Assembly: GCA_030680405.1 (NCBI GenBank)
Contig: JAUXVT010000065.1
Location: 1-34,153, forward strand
Length of the DNA stretch: 34,153 bases
Reading direction: 5' to 3'
DNA from: Thiobacillus sp.
GTDB lineage: Bacteria; Pseudomonadota; Gammaproteobacteria; Burkholderiales; Thiobacillaceae
A program made the position numbers and the translations under genes. Numbering within the stretch: the first letter of the stretch is position 1; each line of letters begins with the position of its first letter. The notes beneath the pieces are model-generated. The model saw nothing but the letters and a program-made list of their open reading frames with translations, did not search any database and was not told the DNA's origin. Positions 8,635 to 17,966 of this stretch are shown in pieces.

Positions 8635-8649
8635 TTAGACTAAGTCTAA
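8635..8649. promoter_or_regulatory. PerR-box-like 7-1-7 palindrome
   Basis: TTAGACTAAGTCTAA is a perfect inverted repeat of 7 bp around a single base. The published PerR box consensus is TTAnAATnATTnTAA; this site matches 10 of the 12 defined positions and has the same 7-1-7 spacing. It lies in the 259-bp divergent region, 115 bp from the rubrerythrin start and 131 bp from the msrB start, both peroxide-defence type genes. Which regulator binds is inference. No convincing -35/-10 pair was identified for either gene. Confidence 0.5.
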
Positions 8650-8779
8650 TACCTGAACGAAGAATAAACCCGCTTCGATGATGCTGTCAACCGTGTTACG
8701 GACAACCCTTATGCCACAGGGGCAATAGGGCCAGCCTCGCCCGGCAACGGGTAAACTTCGGACAATCAGGAGAATCATC

Positions 8780-9181
<402 letters not shown>

Positions 9182-9184
9182 ACC

Positions 9185-9889
9185 TTGCATATCTTCGATG
9201 CGCAGATTGCTGCGATCACCCCCGCCACGCCCAGTATCCACGTCCTGCGCCTTGCCATCCCCGATGCCCGCTTCCGGTTTCTGCCGGGGCAGTGGGTGGA
9301 TCTCAGCATCGAGGTCGACGGGGTAACGCACACCTCGGGCTATTCCATCATCACTTCGCCCATCCATCAGGGTGAGATCGAACTGGCGATCAAGGCGAGC
9401 GCGCACCATCCGGTGGCGCGCTGGGTGCACGAGCGCGCCACTGTCGGCGACCGCGTGCGCGTAAGCCAGGGCCAGGGGCCGTTCGTCTATCTTCCTGAGA
9501 TGAGCGACAACGTGGTGCTGATCGGCGGCGGGGTCGGTATCACGCCGCTGTTGTCCATCTTCCGCCATGTGCGCGACGCCCAGCTATCAACCCGTGTCCA
9601 TCTGGTCTACAGCGCGTCGGACAGCCGCGAAATCCTGTTTCGCGACGAACTCGATGCAGCCGTCCATACTCATGACAACCTGCACGTGAGCATCACCGTT
9701 ACCCAGCCAGATGCCCACTGGCACGGTCTCACCGGCCGCATCGATCCGGTCAAGCTGCATGCGCTCGATGTGCCGGACGACACGCTGTATTACCTGTGCG
9801 GCCCCAAGGGCATGGTCGAGGACATGAGCACCCTGCTGCATGACCTGGGCGTGCCGATGAATCGCATCATTTTCGAGAAGTGGTGGTAG
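9185..9889 (+). CDS. FAD/NAD(P)H-binding oxidoreductase (ferredoxin-NADP reductase superfamily)
   Basis: A 234-residue flavoprotein reductase. The FAD domain is about 1-100, with FLPGQWVDLSI and the flavin-binding GYSIITSP, where the usual RxYS arginine is replaced by Gly. The NAD(P) domain is about 105-234, with VVLIGGGVGITPLLSI, HLVYSASDSREILF and the terminal YYLCGPKGM. It ends in FEKWW rather than a 2Fe-2S domain, so it resembles the short OXNAD1-type reductases. The start is TTG 9185, supported by AGGA about 9 nt upstream inside the end of msrB. Its acceptor is unknown; the 3-bp spacing to msrB suggests a linked redox role. Confidence 0.88.
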   Translation: MHIFDAQIAAITPATPSIHVLRLAIPDARFRFLPGQWVDLSIEVDGVTHTSGYSIITSPIHQGEIELAIKASAHHPVARWVHERATVGDRVRVSQGQGPFVYLPEMSDNVVLIGGGVGITPLLSIFRHVRDAQLSTRVHLVYSASDSREILFRDELDAAVHTHDNLHVSITVTQPDAHWHGLTGRIDPVKLHALDVPDDTLYYLCGPKGMVEDMSTLLHDLGVPMNRIIFEKWW

Positions 9890-9959
9890 GTGTATTCGAC
9901 CATTAAACCCATGTCCTGGTCTGTGAATGTTTACCCTTCAATCTGAACGGAGAACGCCC

Positions 9960-10898
9960 ATGCGCATCATCCCCCTGCTCGCCACCCTCGCCTTCTGCAC
10001 CCCGGTGCTGGCCGGCCCCAACGACGTGGTCCGCCCCTACCCGGCGCAAAAGGTCAGCGCCGACACCTACGTCATCCATGGTCCGCAGGGCGTGCCGTCA
10101 GTTGAAAACCAGAGCTTCATGAACAATCCGGCCTGGATCATCACCGCCGATGGCGTCGTGATGATCGACCCCGGCTCCAGCGTGCAGGCCGGTCGCATGG
10201 TGATGGACCAGTTGCGCAAGACGACGAAGAAACCGGTCACCCACGTGTTCAACACCCACGTTCACGGCGACCACTGGCTCGGCAACCAGGCCGTGCTGGA
10301 AGTGTGGCCGAAAGCCACCCTCGTCGCCCACCCCGACATGATCAAACAGGCCAGGGAAGGCGCCGATGCGTTCTGGATCAAGCTGATGTCGGACATGACC
10401 CTCGGCTATACCGACGGCACCCGCGCCGTGATCCCCACGGTCGAGGCAGCCGACGGACAGGAATTCAGGATCGGCGGCAAGACCTTTCGCATCCATTCGT
10501 CAACCGACGCGCACAGCAAAACCGACCTGATGATCGAGATGGTGGAGGACCGCATCCTGTTCACCGGCGACAACGTGCTAAGCCGTCAGGTGATGAACCT
10601 GCGCGACGGCAGCTTCAAGGGCGTGATGAAAGCCACCGAGCGGGCGCTTGCGCTCAATGCCAGGCTCTACGTCCCCGGCCATGGCAAGACCGGCGATCGC
10701 AAATTTGTCGAAGAACACAAAGTCTATTTCGACAACCTGATGTCCGAAGTGCGGCGCATGTACGACGAAGGCAAGAGCGACTTCGAGATGAAGCCGGTAA
10801 TCGTCGAAAAGCTCAAGGCCTACAAGAACTGGGCGGAGTGGGATTCCAACCTGGGGCCGCAGATCAGCCTGGCCATTCTGGAAATCGAGCAGGAGTAA
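9960..10898 (+). CDS. exported metallo-beta-lactamase-fold hydrolase
   Basis: 312 residues. A signal peptide ends at about residue 18 (LLATLAFCTPVLAGP), so it is probably periplasmic. The metal-binding motif is HVHGDHWLGN, with further ligands expected in HSSTDAHSKTD, FTGDNVL and the terminal PGHGKTGDR. It resembles the SoxH / quinoprotein-relay type of zinc hydrolases found beside periplasmic redox systems, but the substrate cannot be told. ATG 9960 is chosen because GGAG lies 8 nt upstream and the signal peptide begins there; an ATG at 9927 would add 11 residues in front of it. It is 70 bp from the flavin reductase and may be a separate unit. Confidence 0.88.
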   Translation: MRIIPLLATLAFCTPVLAGPNDVVRPYPAQKVSADTYVIHGPQGVPSVENQSFMNNPAWIITADGVVMIDPGSSVQAGRMVMDQLRKTTKKPVTHVFNTHVHGDHWLGNQAVLEVWPKATLVAHPDMIKQAREGADAFWIKLMSDMTLGYTDGTRAVIPTVEAADGQEFRIGGKTFRIHSSTDAHSKTDLMIEMVEDRILFTGDNVLSRQVMNLRDGSFKGVMKATERALALNARLYVPGHGKTGDRKFVEEHKVYFDNLMSEVRRMYDEGKSDFEMKPVIVEKLKAYKNWAEWDSNLGPQISLAILEIEQE

Positions 10899-10906
10899 AA
10901 ATCAAG

Positions 10907-10926
10907 GCGACCGCTACACGGGTCGC
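10907..10926 (-). terminator. weak hairpin between convergent genes
   Basis: GCGACC (10907-10912) pairs with GGTCGC (10921-10926). On the minus strand the stem is followed by CTTGATTTTT, giving a weak intrinsic terminator for the helicase/DUF3301 unit. No T-run follows on the plus strand. Confidence 0.4.
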
Positions 10927-10936
10927 AGTCAGAGCG

Positions 10937-11281
10937 TCAGTCCACCAACCGGGTGACGCTGGCGGCCCTGCCCGGCTGCCACTCGCCGTCGAGGCTGATC
11001 CACTCGACGCGGTTGCCGAGCATGCGGATAACCCCGGGGCGGCGGTTGTCGCCGGTGTCGGAAAACTCGAAGCGGTAATCGCGCAGGAACTGCAACTGGC
11101 CATTGCTGTTGCGCGCAAAACGGGTTCTGCTCAAGGCGACACTGTCATCCAGGAACTGCAAGCCGGCGTTGGCACAGGCACGGCGGCCGACGGCGACAGC
11201 CTGTTCACGCACCTGCATGCCGGCGTACCAGTACCAGCTGACTGCGCCAAACAGCCCCAGCAGAAGGATTTCCCAGCTCAC
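10937..11281 (-). CDS. DUF3301 domain protein, membrane-anchored
   Basis: A 114-residue protein with one N-terminal transmembrane helix (ILLLGLFGAVSWYWYAG) and a small C-terminal domain containing QLQFLRDYRFEFSDTGD, which fits the uncharacterised DUF3301 family. It begins with GTG 11281, overlapping the helicase stop in a GTGA arrangement, so it is translationally coupled to that gene. Function is unknown; the coupling to an RNA helicase is the only clue. Confidence 0.85.
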   Translation of the reverse strand: MSWEILLLGLFGAVSWYWYAGMQVREQAVAVGRRACANAGLQFLDDSVALSRTRFARNSNGQLQFLRDYRFEFSDTGDNRRPGVIRMLGNRVEWISLDGEWQPGRAASVTRLVD

Positions 11282-12678
11282 TGACCGGCGGAATCGGGTT
11301 TGACCGGACTGCGGAACAGCGCCGCCATCTGCTTTTTGGGCGCCGGACGCACCAGTGCGGGCGTGCTCTCGGCGCTCGGCGCATCGGTCGGCTCATAAGG
11401 TGAATCAAACAGCGTAGTACGCGGCGCGGCCGGCTTGGCGCGCAGCTCGCGGTGCTCGGCTGAACGCTCGGCATGGCGGTCAGGCCGCGGCGGGCGCGAC
11501 TGGTACGCGGGCACGTCGGCCGCGCCCGGTTCGAAGCCGGGAACGATCACCGTCTCGATGGCGTTGCCGATGAGTTTTTCGATGTCCTTGAGGTAGCGCG
11601 TTTCCGATTCGCTCACCAGCGAAATGGCCTCACCACTTGCGCCGGCGCGGCCGGTGCGGCCGATTCGGTGCACGTAATCCTCGGCGTTGTGCGGCAGGTC
11701 GTAATTGACGACGAAGGGCAGCGCCTCGATGTCGATGCCGCGCGCGGCGACGTCAGTGGCGACCAGCACGCGGAGGGAGCCGGCCTTGAAGGCATCGAGC
11801 GCCTTGATGCGTTCCTGCTGCGTCTTGTCGCCGTGGATCGCGTCGGCGTGCAGCCCCAGCTTGTTGAGTTCGTTGGCGAGCCGGTTGCAGCCCAGTTTGG
11901 TTCCCGTGAACACCAGCACCTGCCGCAGGTCGCGGCTCTTGATCAGATGCGCGAGCAGCTGCCGCTTGCGCTCGTGGTGCACCGGGTGCACCACCTGGGT
12001 GACCGTCACCGCGGCGGTGTTGCCCGCCACCTCGATGAAGGTCGGGTTGTTGAGAATGCTGTCGGCCAGCTTGCGGATTTCTTCCGGGAAGGTGGCCGAG
12101 AACATCATGTTCACCCGCTGCGCCGGCAGCAGGGCGACGATGCGCTTCAAGTCGGGCATGAAGCCCATGTCGAGCATGCGGTCGGCTTCGTCGAGCACCA
12201 GGGTATTCACCTGGGTCAGCATCAGCGTCTTGTTCTGCACGTGGTCGAGCAGGCGGCCGGGGGTGGCCACCAGGATTTCGACGCCGGCTTTCAGGATGGG
12301 AATCTGCGTGTTGATGCTGACCCCGCCATACACTACCAGCGAGCGCAGCGGAACATGCTTGGTGTACGCCTGCACGCTTTCCTCGACCTGGATCGCGAGT
12401 TCGCGCGTGGGGGTGAGAATCAGCGCGCGGATCTGATGCTTGGCCGGCGAAGTGCTGGTGTTGGCGAACGGCAGCAGGCGCTGGATCAGCGGCAGCGCGA
12501 ATGCAGCGGTTTTCCCGGTGCCCGTTTGCGCCGCACCGAGGATGTCGCCGCCCTGCAGCGCCAGGGGGATAACCTGCTCCTGAATCGGTGTTGGCGTGAC
12601 GTAGCCCATCTCGTCGAGGGCACGCAGGATATTGGGGGCGAGCCCGAGTTCAGCAAAAGTCGTCAAAGTGCTATCCAA
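11278..12678 (-). CDS. rhlE: DEAD-box ATP-dependent RNA helicase, RhlE-like
   Basis: 466 residues. All core motifs are present: Q motif (YVTPTPIQEQVIP), motif I AQTGTGKTAAFAL, PTRELA, motif II DEAD in LVLDEADRMLDMGF, motif III SAT, VATDVAARGIDIE and HRIGRTGRAG. A low-complexity, Pro/Arg-rich C-terminal tail from about residue 385 is typical of RhlE-type helicases acting in rRNA maturation or RNA decay. No ATG is available: TTG 12678 has GGAA nearby and TTG 12666 is an alternative that gives a start closer to other RhlE proteins. RhlE is the best family match; RhlB and SrmB are less likely. Confidence 0.88.
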   Translation of the reverse strand: MDSTLTTFAELGLAPNILRALDEMGYVTPTPIQEQVIPLALQGGDILGAAQTGTGKTAAFALPLIQRLLPFANTSTSPAKHQIRALILTPTRELAIQVEESVQAYTKHVPLRSLVVYGGVSINTQIPILKAGVEILVATPGRLLDHVQNKTLMLTQVNTLVLDEADRMLDMGFMPDLKRIVALLPAQRVNMMFSATFPEEIRKLADSILNNPTFIEVAGNTAAVTVTQVVHPVHHERKRQLLAHLIKSRDLRQVLVFTGTKLGCNRLANELNKLGLHADAIHGDKTQQERIKALDAFKAGSLRVLVATDVAARGIDIEALPFVVNYDLPHNAEDYVHRIGRTGRAGASGEAISLVSESETRYLKDIEKLIGNAIETVIVPGFEPGAADVPAYQSRPPRPDRHAERSAEHRELRAKPAAPRTTLFDSPYEPTDAPSAESTPALVRPAPKKQMAALFRSPVKPDSAGQ

Positions 12679-12694
12679 TTAAATTCCGGCCCAG

Positions 12695-13453
12695 TTAAAT
12701 CCGGATCCAGTCAAATCCTGTCGTCTGGCAGGCCACGCGCACGTTATCGTTCGAGCAGTTCAGCACCTTGGCCAGCGCGCGCTGCGCCAGGGCGGCCGTA
12801 TTGTTCTTGCGCGAAACATGCGCCGCCATCACGCATTGCAGTTTGTCGTGCTTCAGTTTGTCCAGCAAGTCCGCCGACTGGCCGTTTTCCAGGTGGCCGA
12901 AACGCCCGCCCACGCGCCGCTTGAGGCTGGCCGGGTACGGCCCGTTTTCCAGCATCGCCGCGTCGTGGTTGCATTCCAGCACCAGCGCGTCGACGCCGGC
13001 CAGCACAGCCTCGATGTGCGGCGTGCTGCAGCCGGTATCGGTCAGCACCCCGAGCCTGCGGTTGCCGTCGCCAAACACATACTGCACCGGCTCGCGCGCA
13101 TCGTGCGGTACCGGAAACGGCTGGATTTCAAGCCCGTCCACCGCAAACGCCGCATGGCTGTCGATCACCTGCACCGCCACCCCGTCGAGATCCTGCGCCA
13201 TCGCCAGCGTGCCGGCGGTCAGCCACACCGGCAGCTTGTGCTTGCGCGCCAGCCGCCCCACCCCGCCGATATGGTCGCTGTGCTCATGGGTCACGACAAT
13301 GCCCGCCAGATCGAAGGCCTGCAAGCCCAGACGGGCCAGTCGCGCCACGCTGTCGGCCAGACCAAAACCGCAGTCCATCAGCACCCGGCTACGGCCGGCC
13401 TCGACTACCAGGCCATTGCCTTCGCTGCCGCTGCCGAGGCTGGCGAATCGCAT
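12695..13453 (-). CDS. MBL-fold metallohydrolase, WalJ/YycJ-like
   Basis: A 252-residue cytosolic protein of the beta-CASP-less metallo-beta-lactamase/RNase Z type. It opens MRFASLGSGSEGNGLVVEAG, has the metal motif THEHSDHIGG, DTGCST, ALVLECNHD and a final AAHVSRKNNT. The family includes WalJ/YycJ, implicated in DNA repair or exonuclease activity in Firmicutes; the activity in Proteobacteria is not settled. It lies 16 bp downstream of bamC, in the order dapA-bamC-hydrolase that I recall from many betaproteobacteria, and is likely the last gene of that operon. Confidence 0.87.
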   Translation of the reverse strand: MRFASLGSGSEGNGLVVEAGRSRVLMDCGFGLADSVARLARLGLQAFDLAGIVVTHEHSDHIGGVGRLARKHKLPVWLTAGTLAMAQDLDGVAVQVIDSHAAFAVDGLEIQPFPVPHDAREPVQYVFGDGNRRLGVLTDTGCSTPHIEAVLAGVDALVLECNHDAAMLENGPYPASLKRRVGGRFGHLENGQSADLLDKLKHDKLQCVMAAHVSRKNNTAALAQRALAKVLNCSNDNVRVACQTTGFDWIRI

Positions 13454-13469
13454 TACGTCGCTTCCCGCG

Positions 13470-14570
13470 TCACTTCAACTCTTTATGCAGCAGATTGATA
13501 ATGCGGTTCTGCGTGCTGGCATCGGCCGTCTTGCCGTCGGCGCCCGTGACGCTGACACGGCTCTTGTCACCCGCCTCGTTCACCACGATCTGCAGTTGCG
13601 GCGAGGTCTGATCCTTCTTGCTGCGCCAGAAGGCAAACTTGGCCAGCACGCCTTCGTCGCGCTTGCTGTCATTGTCGATGCCGGGATCGATGTAGCGCAC
13701 GAAATACACGCCCTTGGAGCGGTCGCGGTCTTCCACCGCAAAGCCCACGCGATCCAGCGCGAGGCCGACGCGGCGCCAGGCGCGGTCGAAATTCTCGTCC
13801 ATTTCCAGCACCGGGGCGCCCGCTTCCTTGACGATGCGCGCCTGTTCCGGTGTCTGCTGTTTGGCCAGCAGGGTCTCGGCCCGACCCTGTTCCACGCCGA
13901 AGCGCAGCATCAGGCGACGCAGCATTTCGGCCTCGAGTTCGGGGTCAGCCGGGCGCGGCTGCCACACGGTCTTGTCCTTGCCCTCGGTGGCATACACTTC
14001 CATCATGCCGCGGTGGCTGATGTAGATTTCGGTACCGTCCTTGCCCGCTTCGATACGCGTGCGAAACTTGTCGCGCTCGGCGGTGGAATACAGGCCGTCG
14101 AGCACCTTGCCGAGGGTGCGGCGAATCACGTCCTGCGGGATCTTGGCGCGGTTTTCCGCCCAGTCGGTTTCGATCACGCCGGTTTCGGGCGATTCCAGGT
14201 TAACGATGAAACCGGTCTCCTGCCAGAAATCCTTGATCAGCGGCCACACCTGCTGCGGCGTTGCCTGCACCACCAGCCAGCGCTGGGTGCCGGCTCGCTC
14301 GATGCGCGCCTTGTCCTGCGCCGGCAGCAGAGTTTGCACGCCGCTCGGCGCGGTCTTGCGTTCCTGGCTGTAGGTCGACAGGGTGGCGGTGCCACCACCC
14401 TGAGCATCAGGAATCGCGTAGCGGTTATCTCCCGTCGGCGCGGTGAGGTCGGGCGGCATTTCCAGTGTCGGCAGCTTGCCGGCCGATTTGTAATCGATCT
14501 TTTTGGATTCGATCATGCCGCAACCCGACGCGGTCAGGGCAAGTATCAAAAACAGGGGCAATAAACGCAT
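13470..14570 (-). CDS. bamC: outer membrane assembly lipoprotein BamC
   Basis: A 366-residue lipoprotein of the BAM complex, which folds beta-barrel proteins into the outer membrane. The N-terminus is a lipoprotein signal with lipobox LTASGC, so Cys17 is the lipidated residue. An unstructured BamD-contacting stretch follows (LPTLEMPPDLTAPTGDNRY), then two helix-grip domains, the first with QRWLVVQATPQQVWPLIKDF and the second with DENFDRAWRRVGLALDRVGF. AGGAAA precedes the ATG. The upstream dapA is 57 bp away; the dapA-bamC pairing matches E. coli (dapA-nlpB). Confidence 0.92.
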   Translation of the reverse strand: MRLLPLFLILALTASGCGMIESKKIDYKSAGKLPTLEMPPDLTAPTGDNRYAIPDAQGGGTATLSTYSQERKTAPSGVQTLLPAQDKARIERAGTQRWLVVQATPQQVWPLIKDFWQETGFIVNLESPETGVIETDWAENRAKIPQDVIRRTLGKVLDGLYSTAERDKFRTRIEAGKDGTEIYISHRGMMEVYATEGKDKTVWQPRPADPELEAEMLRRLMLRFGVEQGRAETLLAKQQTPEQARIVKEAGAPVLEMDENFDRAWRRVGLALDRVGFAVEDRDRSKGVYFVRYIDPGIDNDSKRDEGVLAKFAFWRSKKDQTSPQLQIVVNEAGDKSRVSVTGADGKTADASTQNRIINLLHKELK

Positions 14571-14627
14571 AAGGTTTCCTAAATCAATCGATGGGCTTAC
14601 ATCAAACCGGCGCGGCGATACGCCGCG

Positions 14628-15518
14628 CTAGATTAATTTGGCGTGGCGCATCGCGTCACGCAGGGTGTCGTGCAGTCCGGCAGATAACGGGGTCAATGGC
14701 AGGCGCAGGCCGGACGGAATCAATCCCATCTCGGCGCACGCCCACTTGACCGGAATGGGGTTGGCTTCGACAAACAGCTTGCTGTGCAGCGGCAGCAACG
14801 CGTTGTTGAGTTCGCGCGCACGTGCCAGGTTCCCCTCGAACGCCGCCACGCACATCTCGTGCATCAGTTTCGGCGCGACGTTGGCGGTGACCGAAATCAC
14901 GCCATGGCCACCCAGTAGCATGAAAGGCATCGCCGAGGCGTCGTCGCCGCTGTACAGCGCAAAGTCCTTCGGCGCGCGCCGCAACAGGTCGGCCGCGCGC
15001 TCCATGCTGCCGGTGGCGTCCTTCAAGCCGACGATGCCGGGCATTTCGGCCAGGCGCAGCGTGGTGTCGTTGGACAGGTCGGCCACCGTGCGCCCGGGCA
15101 CGTTGTAGAGAATCAACGGCAGGTCGACCGCTTCGGCGATTTTTTTGTAATGCTGGTACAGGCCTTCCTGGGTCGGCTTGTTGTAGTAAGGCACCACCGA
15201 CAGCCCGGCCTGCGCGCCGGCGCGCTTGGCGCATTCAGTGAGTTCGATCGCTTCGGTGGTCGAGTTTGCGCCGGTTCCCGCGATCACCGGTACCCGCCCG
15301 GCGGCCTGTTCGACCGTGGTGCGGATCAGCAGACAATGCTCGTCGTAGCTGACCGTGGGCGATTCGCCGGTGGTGCCGACGATAACGATGCCGTCCGTTC
15401 CCTCTGCGATGTGCCAGTCGACCAGGCGGCGCAGCGCGGCGAGATCGAGCGCGCCGTCATCTGACATGGGGGTGATTATCGCAACCAGGCTTCCTCTGGC
15501 TGTATTTATTTCTGCCAT
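14628..15518 (-). CDS. dapA: 4-hydroxy-tetrahydrodipicolinate synthase
   Basis: A 296-residue cytosolic aldolase that condenses pyruvate with aspartate semialdehyde, the first committed step of lysine and diaminopimelate synthesis. Diagnostic motifs: [10 protein letters not shown], the TTGESPT pyruvate-binding loop, [13 protein letters not shown], the catalytic Tyr in LYNVPGRT, and the Schiff-base Lys in GLKDATGS. Full family length. It heads the dapA-bamC-metallohydrolase set. The gap up to zwf (15519-15720, about 200 bp) contains a short 5-bp hairpin near 15699-15712 without a T-run and nothing else I can support. Confidence 0.96.
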   Translation of the reverse strand: MAEINTARGSLVAIITPMSDDGALDLAALRRLVDWHIAEGTDGIVIVGTTGESPTVSYDEHCLLIRTTVEQAAGRVPVIAGTGANSTTEAIELTECAKRAGAQAGLSVVPYYNKPTQEGLYQHYKKIAEAVDLPLILYNVPGRTVADLSNDTTLRLAEMPGIVGLKDATGSMERAADLLRRAPKDFALYSGDDASAMPFMLLGGHGVISVTANVAPKLMHEMCVAAFEGNLARARELNNALLPLHSKLFVEANPIPVKWACAEMGLIPSGLRLPLTPLSAGLHDTLRDAMRHAKLI

Positions 15519-15720
15519 CTTGTTTCCGCCGCTCTTGTTTCAATAATGCGCCGTTGTTCCCGACGATGTAACGATAAACCCCGCATTCTAATCTATCTGG
15601 TCGTGCCAGGCTTTTTCTAAATCAGATCTAACTGGACGCAACTCTGGATCATCTATTTATCCGTAGTTCGATGGCTCAACAGAGACACCGCACACATCCC
15701 GCGATCACGCGGCCGGCCCC

Positions 15721-17115
15721 CTAGCTCTGCGGGGGACGTGGGTTATGCCAACGTCCACCGGCAAGCAGCAGATCGGCCTCAGCCGGGCCCCATGTGCCCT
15801 GTTCATAGATATACGCTGGGTCGCGATACAAAAGCACGGGCTCGACCACGCGCCATGCGGCTTCCACTGCATCCTGGCGTGCAAAGAGCATGGCCTCGCC
15901 GTCCATGGCGTCACCGAGCAGGCGCTCATAGGCGCTCATCTCTTCCGGATGATTGTTGCAGACATACAGCTCCACGGGCCGTCCTACCATGCGATCACCC
16001 GCATTCTTGGTACGCGCGCCCAGCGCGATGGATACGGTGGGCGACAACCGCATGCGCAGGTAATTGGGCGCCAACGGTCCGGTCTCGGACAGCGCGAATA
16101 CGCGCTGCGGCGGAACCTGAAACTCGGCGCGAATCTCGGTGGTGGTGAGCGGCAGGTTTTTGCCTGTGCGCACAATGAATGGCACGCCCGCCCAGCGCCA
16201 GGTATCCACGTAGAATCGCACGGCAGCAAAGGTCTCCGTGTCCGATCCGTGCGCGATACCTTCCTCATTTCGGTAGCCTTCGTACTGCCCCCGAACCAGG
16301 TCGCCAGGCTCCAGTGGGCGGATGGCCTTGAGCAATTTGGCCTGTTCATCACGAACCGCTTCTGCACTGGTGCCGAGTGGCGGCTCCATGGCCAGCAGGG
16401 CGAGGATCTGCAACAGATGGTTCTGCAGCACGTCGCGAATGGCCCCGACAGAATCGTAAAAGCGCCCCCGACCTGCCACGCCGAAGTTCTCTGACATGGT
16501 GATCTGTATCTGCCGGATATGGTTGCGGTTCCAGATCGGTTCGAGAAAAGAATTAGCAAAACGGAAATACAGAATGTTCTGCACCGCTTCCTTGCCTAAA
16601 TAATGATCGATGCGGAAGATTCCCGATTCCGGCAACGCCTCGTACAGCGTTGCATTGAGCGATCGCGCCGAATCCAGGTCGCGCCCAAAGGGCTTCTCCA
16701 CCACCACGCGCGCACCCTCTGTGCAACCAGCCGCAGCCAGTCCGCGCACCACCACGGGAAACATGACCGGAGGAATGGCAAAGTAATGCAGCGGGCGTTG
16801 CCGGTGCTCAAGGGCGCGGCGCAGCGCTACATAAGTAGCCGGGTCTTCGTAGTCGCCGTTGATATAGGTCAGCAAACTGGCGAGATTACGGAACACCGTC
16901 TCATCCACCCCACCGCCAAAATTGGCGATGCCATCATGGGCGTGGGCACGCAAGCGCTCAATATCCCACCCCGGAGAGTGCGCTACGCAGATAATAGGCG
17001 GCAGCGTGCGGCCATGCCGCAGCATGTCATGCAGCGCGGGGAATATCTTGCGTCGGGCAAGGTCGCCCGTGGCGCCAAATAGGACCAGGGCATCTGAGAT
17101 CGGGTTCTCTGTCAC
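15721..17115 (-). CDS. zwf: glucose-6-phosphate 1-dehydrogenase
   Basis: 464 residues. It oxidises glucose-6-phosphate with NAD(P)+, entering the oxidative pentose phosphate or Entner-Doudoroff route. The Rossmann motif LFGATGDLARRK is at the N-terminus, EKPFGRD marks the coenzyme domain, and the active site RIDHYLGKEAVQN is intact. The start is GTG 17115; the ATG at 17120 runs straight into a stop in another frame. The usual partners pgl and edd are not adjacent, so the gene stands alone between dapA and fliR. Its length is slightly below the common 480-500 residues. Confidence 0.95.
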   Translation of the reverse strand: MTENPISDALVLFGATGDLARRKIFPALHDMLRHGRTLPPIICVAHSPGWDIERLRAHAHDGIANFGGGVDETVFRNLASLLTYINGDYEDPATYVALRRALEHRQRPLHYFAIPPVMFPVVVRGLAAAGCTEGARVVVEKPFGRDLDSARSLNATLYEALPESGIFRIDHYLGKEAVQNILYFRFANSFLEPIWNRNHIRQIQITMSENFGVAGRGRFYDSVGAIRDVLQNHLLQILALLAMEPPLGTSAEAVRDEQAKLLKAIRPLEPGDLVRGQYEGYRNEEGIAHGSDTETFAAVRFYVDTWRWAGVPFIVRTGKNLPLTTTEIRAEFQVPPQRVFALSETGPLAPNYLRMRLSPTVSIALGARTKNAGDRMVGRPVELYVCNNHPEEMSAYERLLGDAMDGEAMLFARQDAVEAAWRVVEPVLLYRDPAYIYEQGTWGPAEADLLLAGGRWHNPRPPQS

Positions 17116-17215
17116 GGCATAAAATTCCAGTTTCGTTTCAGGCTGACGCTATAACAGTCACGCATGGCGCGCCGAGGTCTCTTGTCATACGACATCATTT
17201 CCTGATGACCCATGC

Positions 17216-17959
17216 TCATCTGAGCCGGCCCAGCCAACCCGCCAGCTGCTCAATGCCCAGCCCGACGCCGTGGGCGATTAGCGGCACCGCCCCCACCCAG
17301 GCGGCCATCAGCCCCAGCGCCGCCATCCCCAGCCCGACCGAGAACATGTCCAGCCCCGGCGTGGTGCGCGCCACGATGCCGAATGCCAGCTGGATCAGCA
17401 GCGCCAGCGCCAGCAGCGGCAAGGCCAGCTGCACGCCGGTGGCGAACAGCCAGCTGGCGGCTTCGGCCAGCTGACGCAGGTCGGCTGCGGCGGGCAGGAC
17501 GGCAACCGGCATGACGGAAAAGCTGTCACGCAGCGCGTCGACGACCAGCAGATGGCCACTGGCAGCCAGAAACGCCATTGCCGCCAGCCACCCCGCCAGC
17601 GCGCGCCAGGCAGCGTCCGCGGGCGCCGCCTGCTCGGCGGTCAGTGTCAGCAGGCCGCCGGTCGCGGTGTGGCCGGTCCATACCAACATGGCCTCGACAG
17701 CAGCAAAAACCAGCCGCACGCAAAGCGCCAGCGCTGCGCCCCATACGACTTCCATGCCCAATGCCAGCATGCCTTGCGTGGTGAAAGGTTCGATCGCATC
17801 GACCGACAAGCCCGGGATCAACACAGCGGCCAGCACGGCGGCCATGAACAAACGCAGCAGCAGTGGCAAGCGCCCGGTCAGCGGGTCGAACACGGCCCAC
17901 CCGGCGAGACGGGCGAAGGCGAACAGCCAGACCGCCAAGCTCGCTTCGCTCAGGGGCAT
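17216..17959 (-). CDS. fliR: flagellar export gate protein FliR
   Basis: A 247-residue polytopic membrane protein of the flagellar type III export gate (FliP5-FliQ4-FliR1). It has about six hydrophobic segments, including LRLFMAAVLAAVLIPG and LALPLLALALLIQLAFGIVA, followed by the late GIVARTTPGLDMFSVG region typical of FliR. ATG 17959 is chosen because MPLSEASLAVW aligns with the normal FliR N-terminus and begins 7 bp after fliQ stops. A TTG at 17974 would overlap fliQ by 8 bp. It is the last gene of the operon; flhB does not follow. Confidence 0.9.
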   Translation of the reverse strand: MPLSEASLAVWLFAFARLAGWAVFDPLTGRLPLLLRLFMAAVLAAVLIPGLSVDAIEPFTTQGMLALGMEVVWGAALALCVRLVFAAVEAMLVWTGHTATGGLLTLTAEQAAPADAAWRALAGWLAAMAFLAASGHLLVVDALRDSFSVMPVAVLPAAADLRQLAEAASWLFATGVQLALPLLALALLIQLAFGIVARTTPGLDMFSVGLGMAALGLMAAWVGAVPLIAHGVGLGIEQLAGWLGRLR

Positions 17960-17966
17960 AGGCCAT

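Noticed and set aside
8521..8779. Standard sigma-70 promoters for rubrerythrin and msrB
   Set aside because: TATAAA-like and other candidates exist but none has a convincing partner element at proper spacing.
12768..14564. 598-codon plus-strand frame opposite the metallohydrolase and bamC
   Set aside because: Runs antisense through two recognised genes and their intergenic gap; composition is that of a shadow frame.
15699..15712. CCGCG-atca-CGCGG hairpin after zwf as a terminator
   Set aside because: Stem of only 5 bp and no T-run on either strand.
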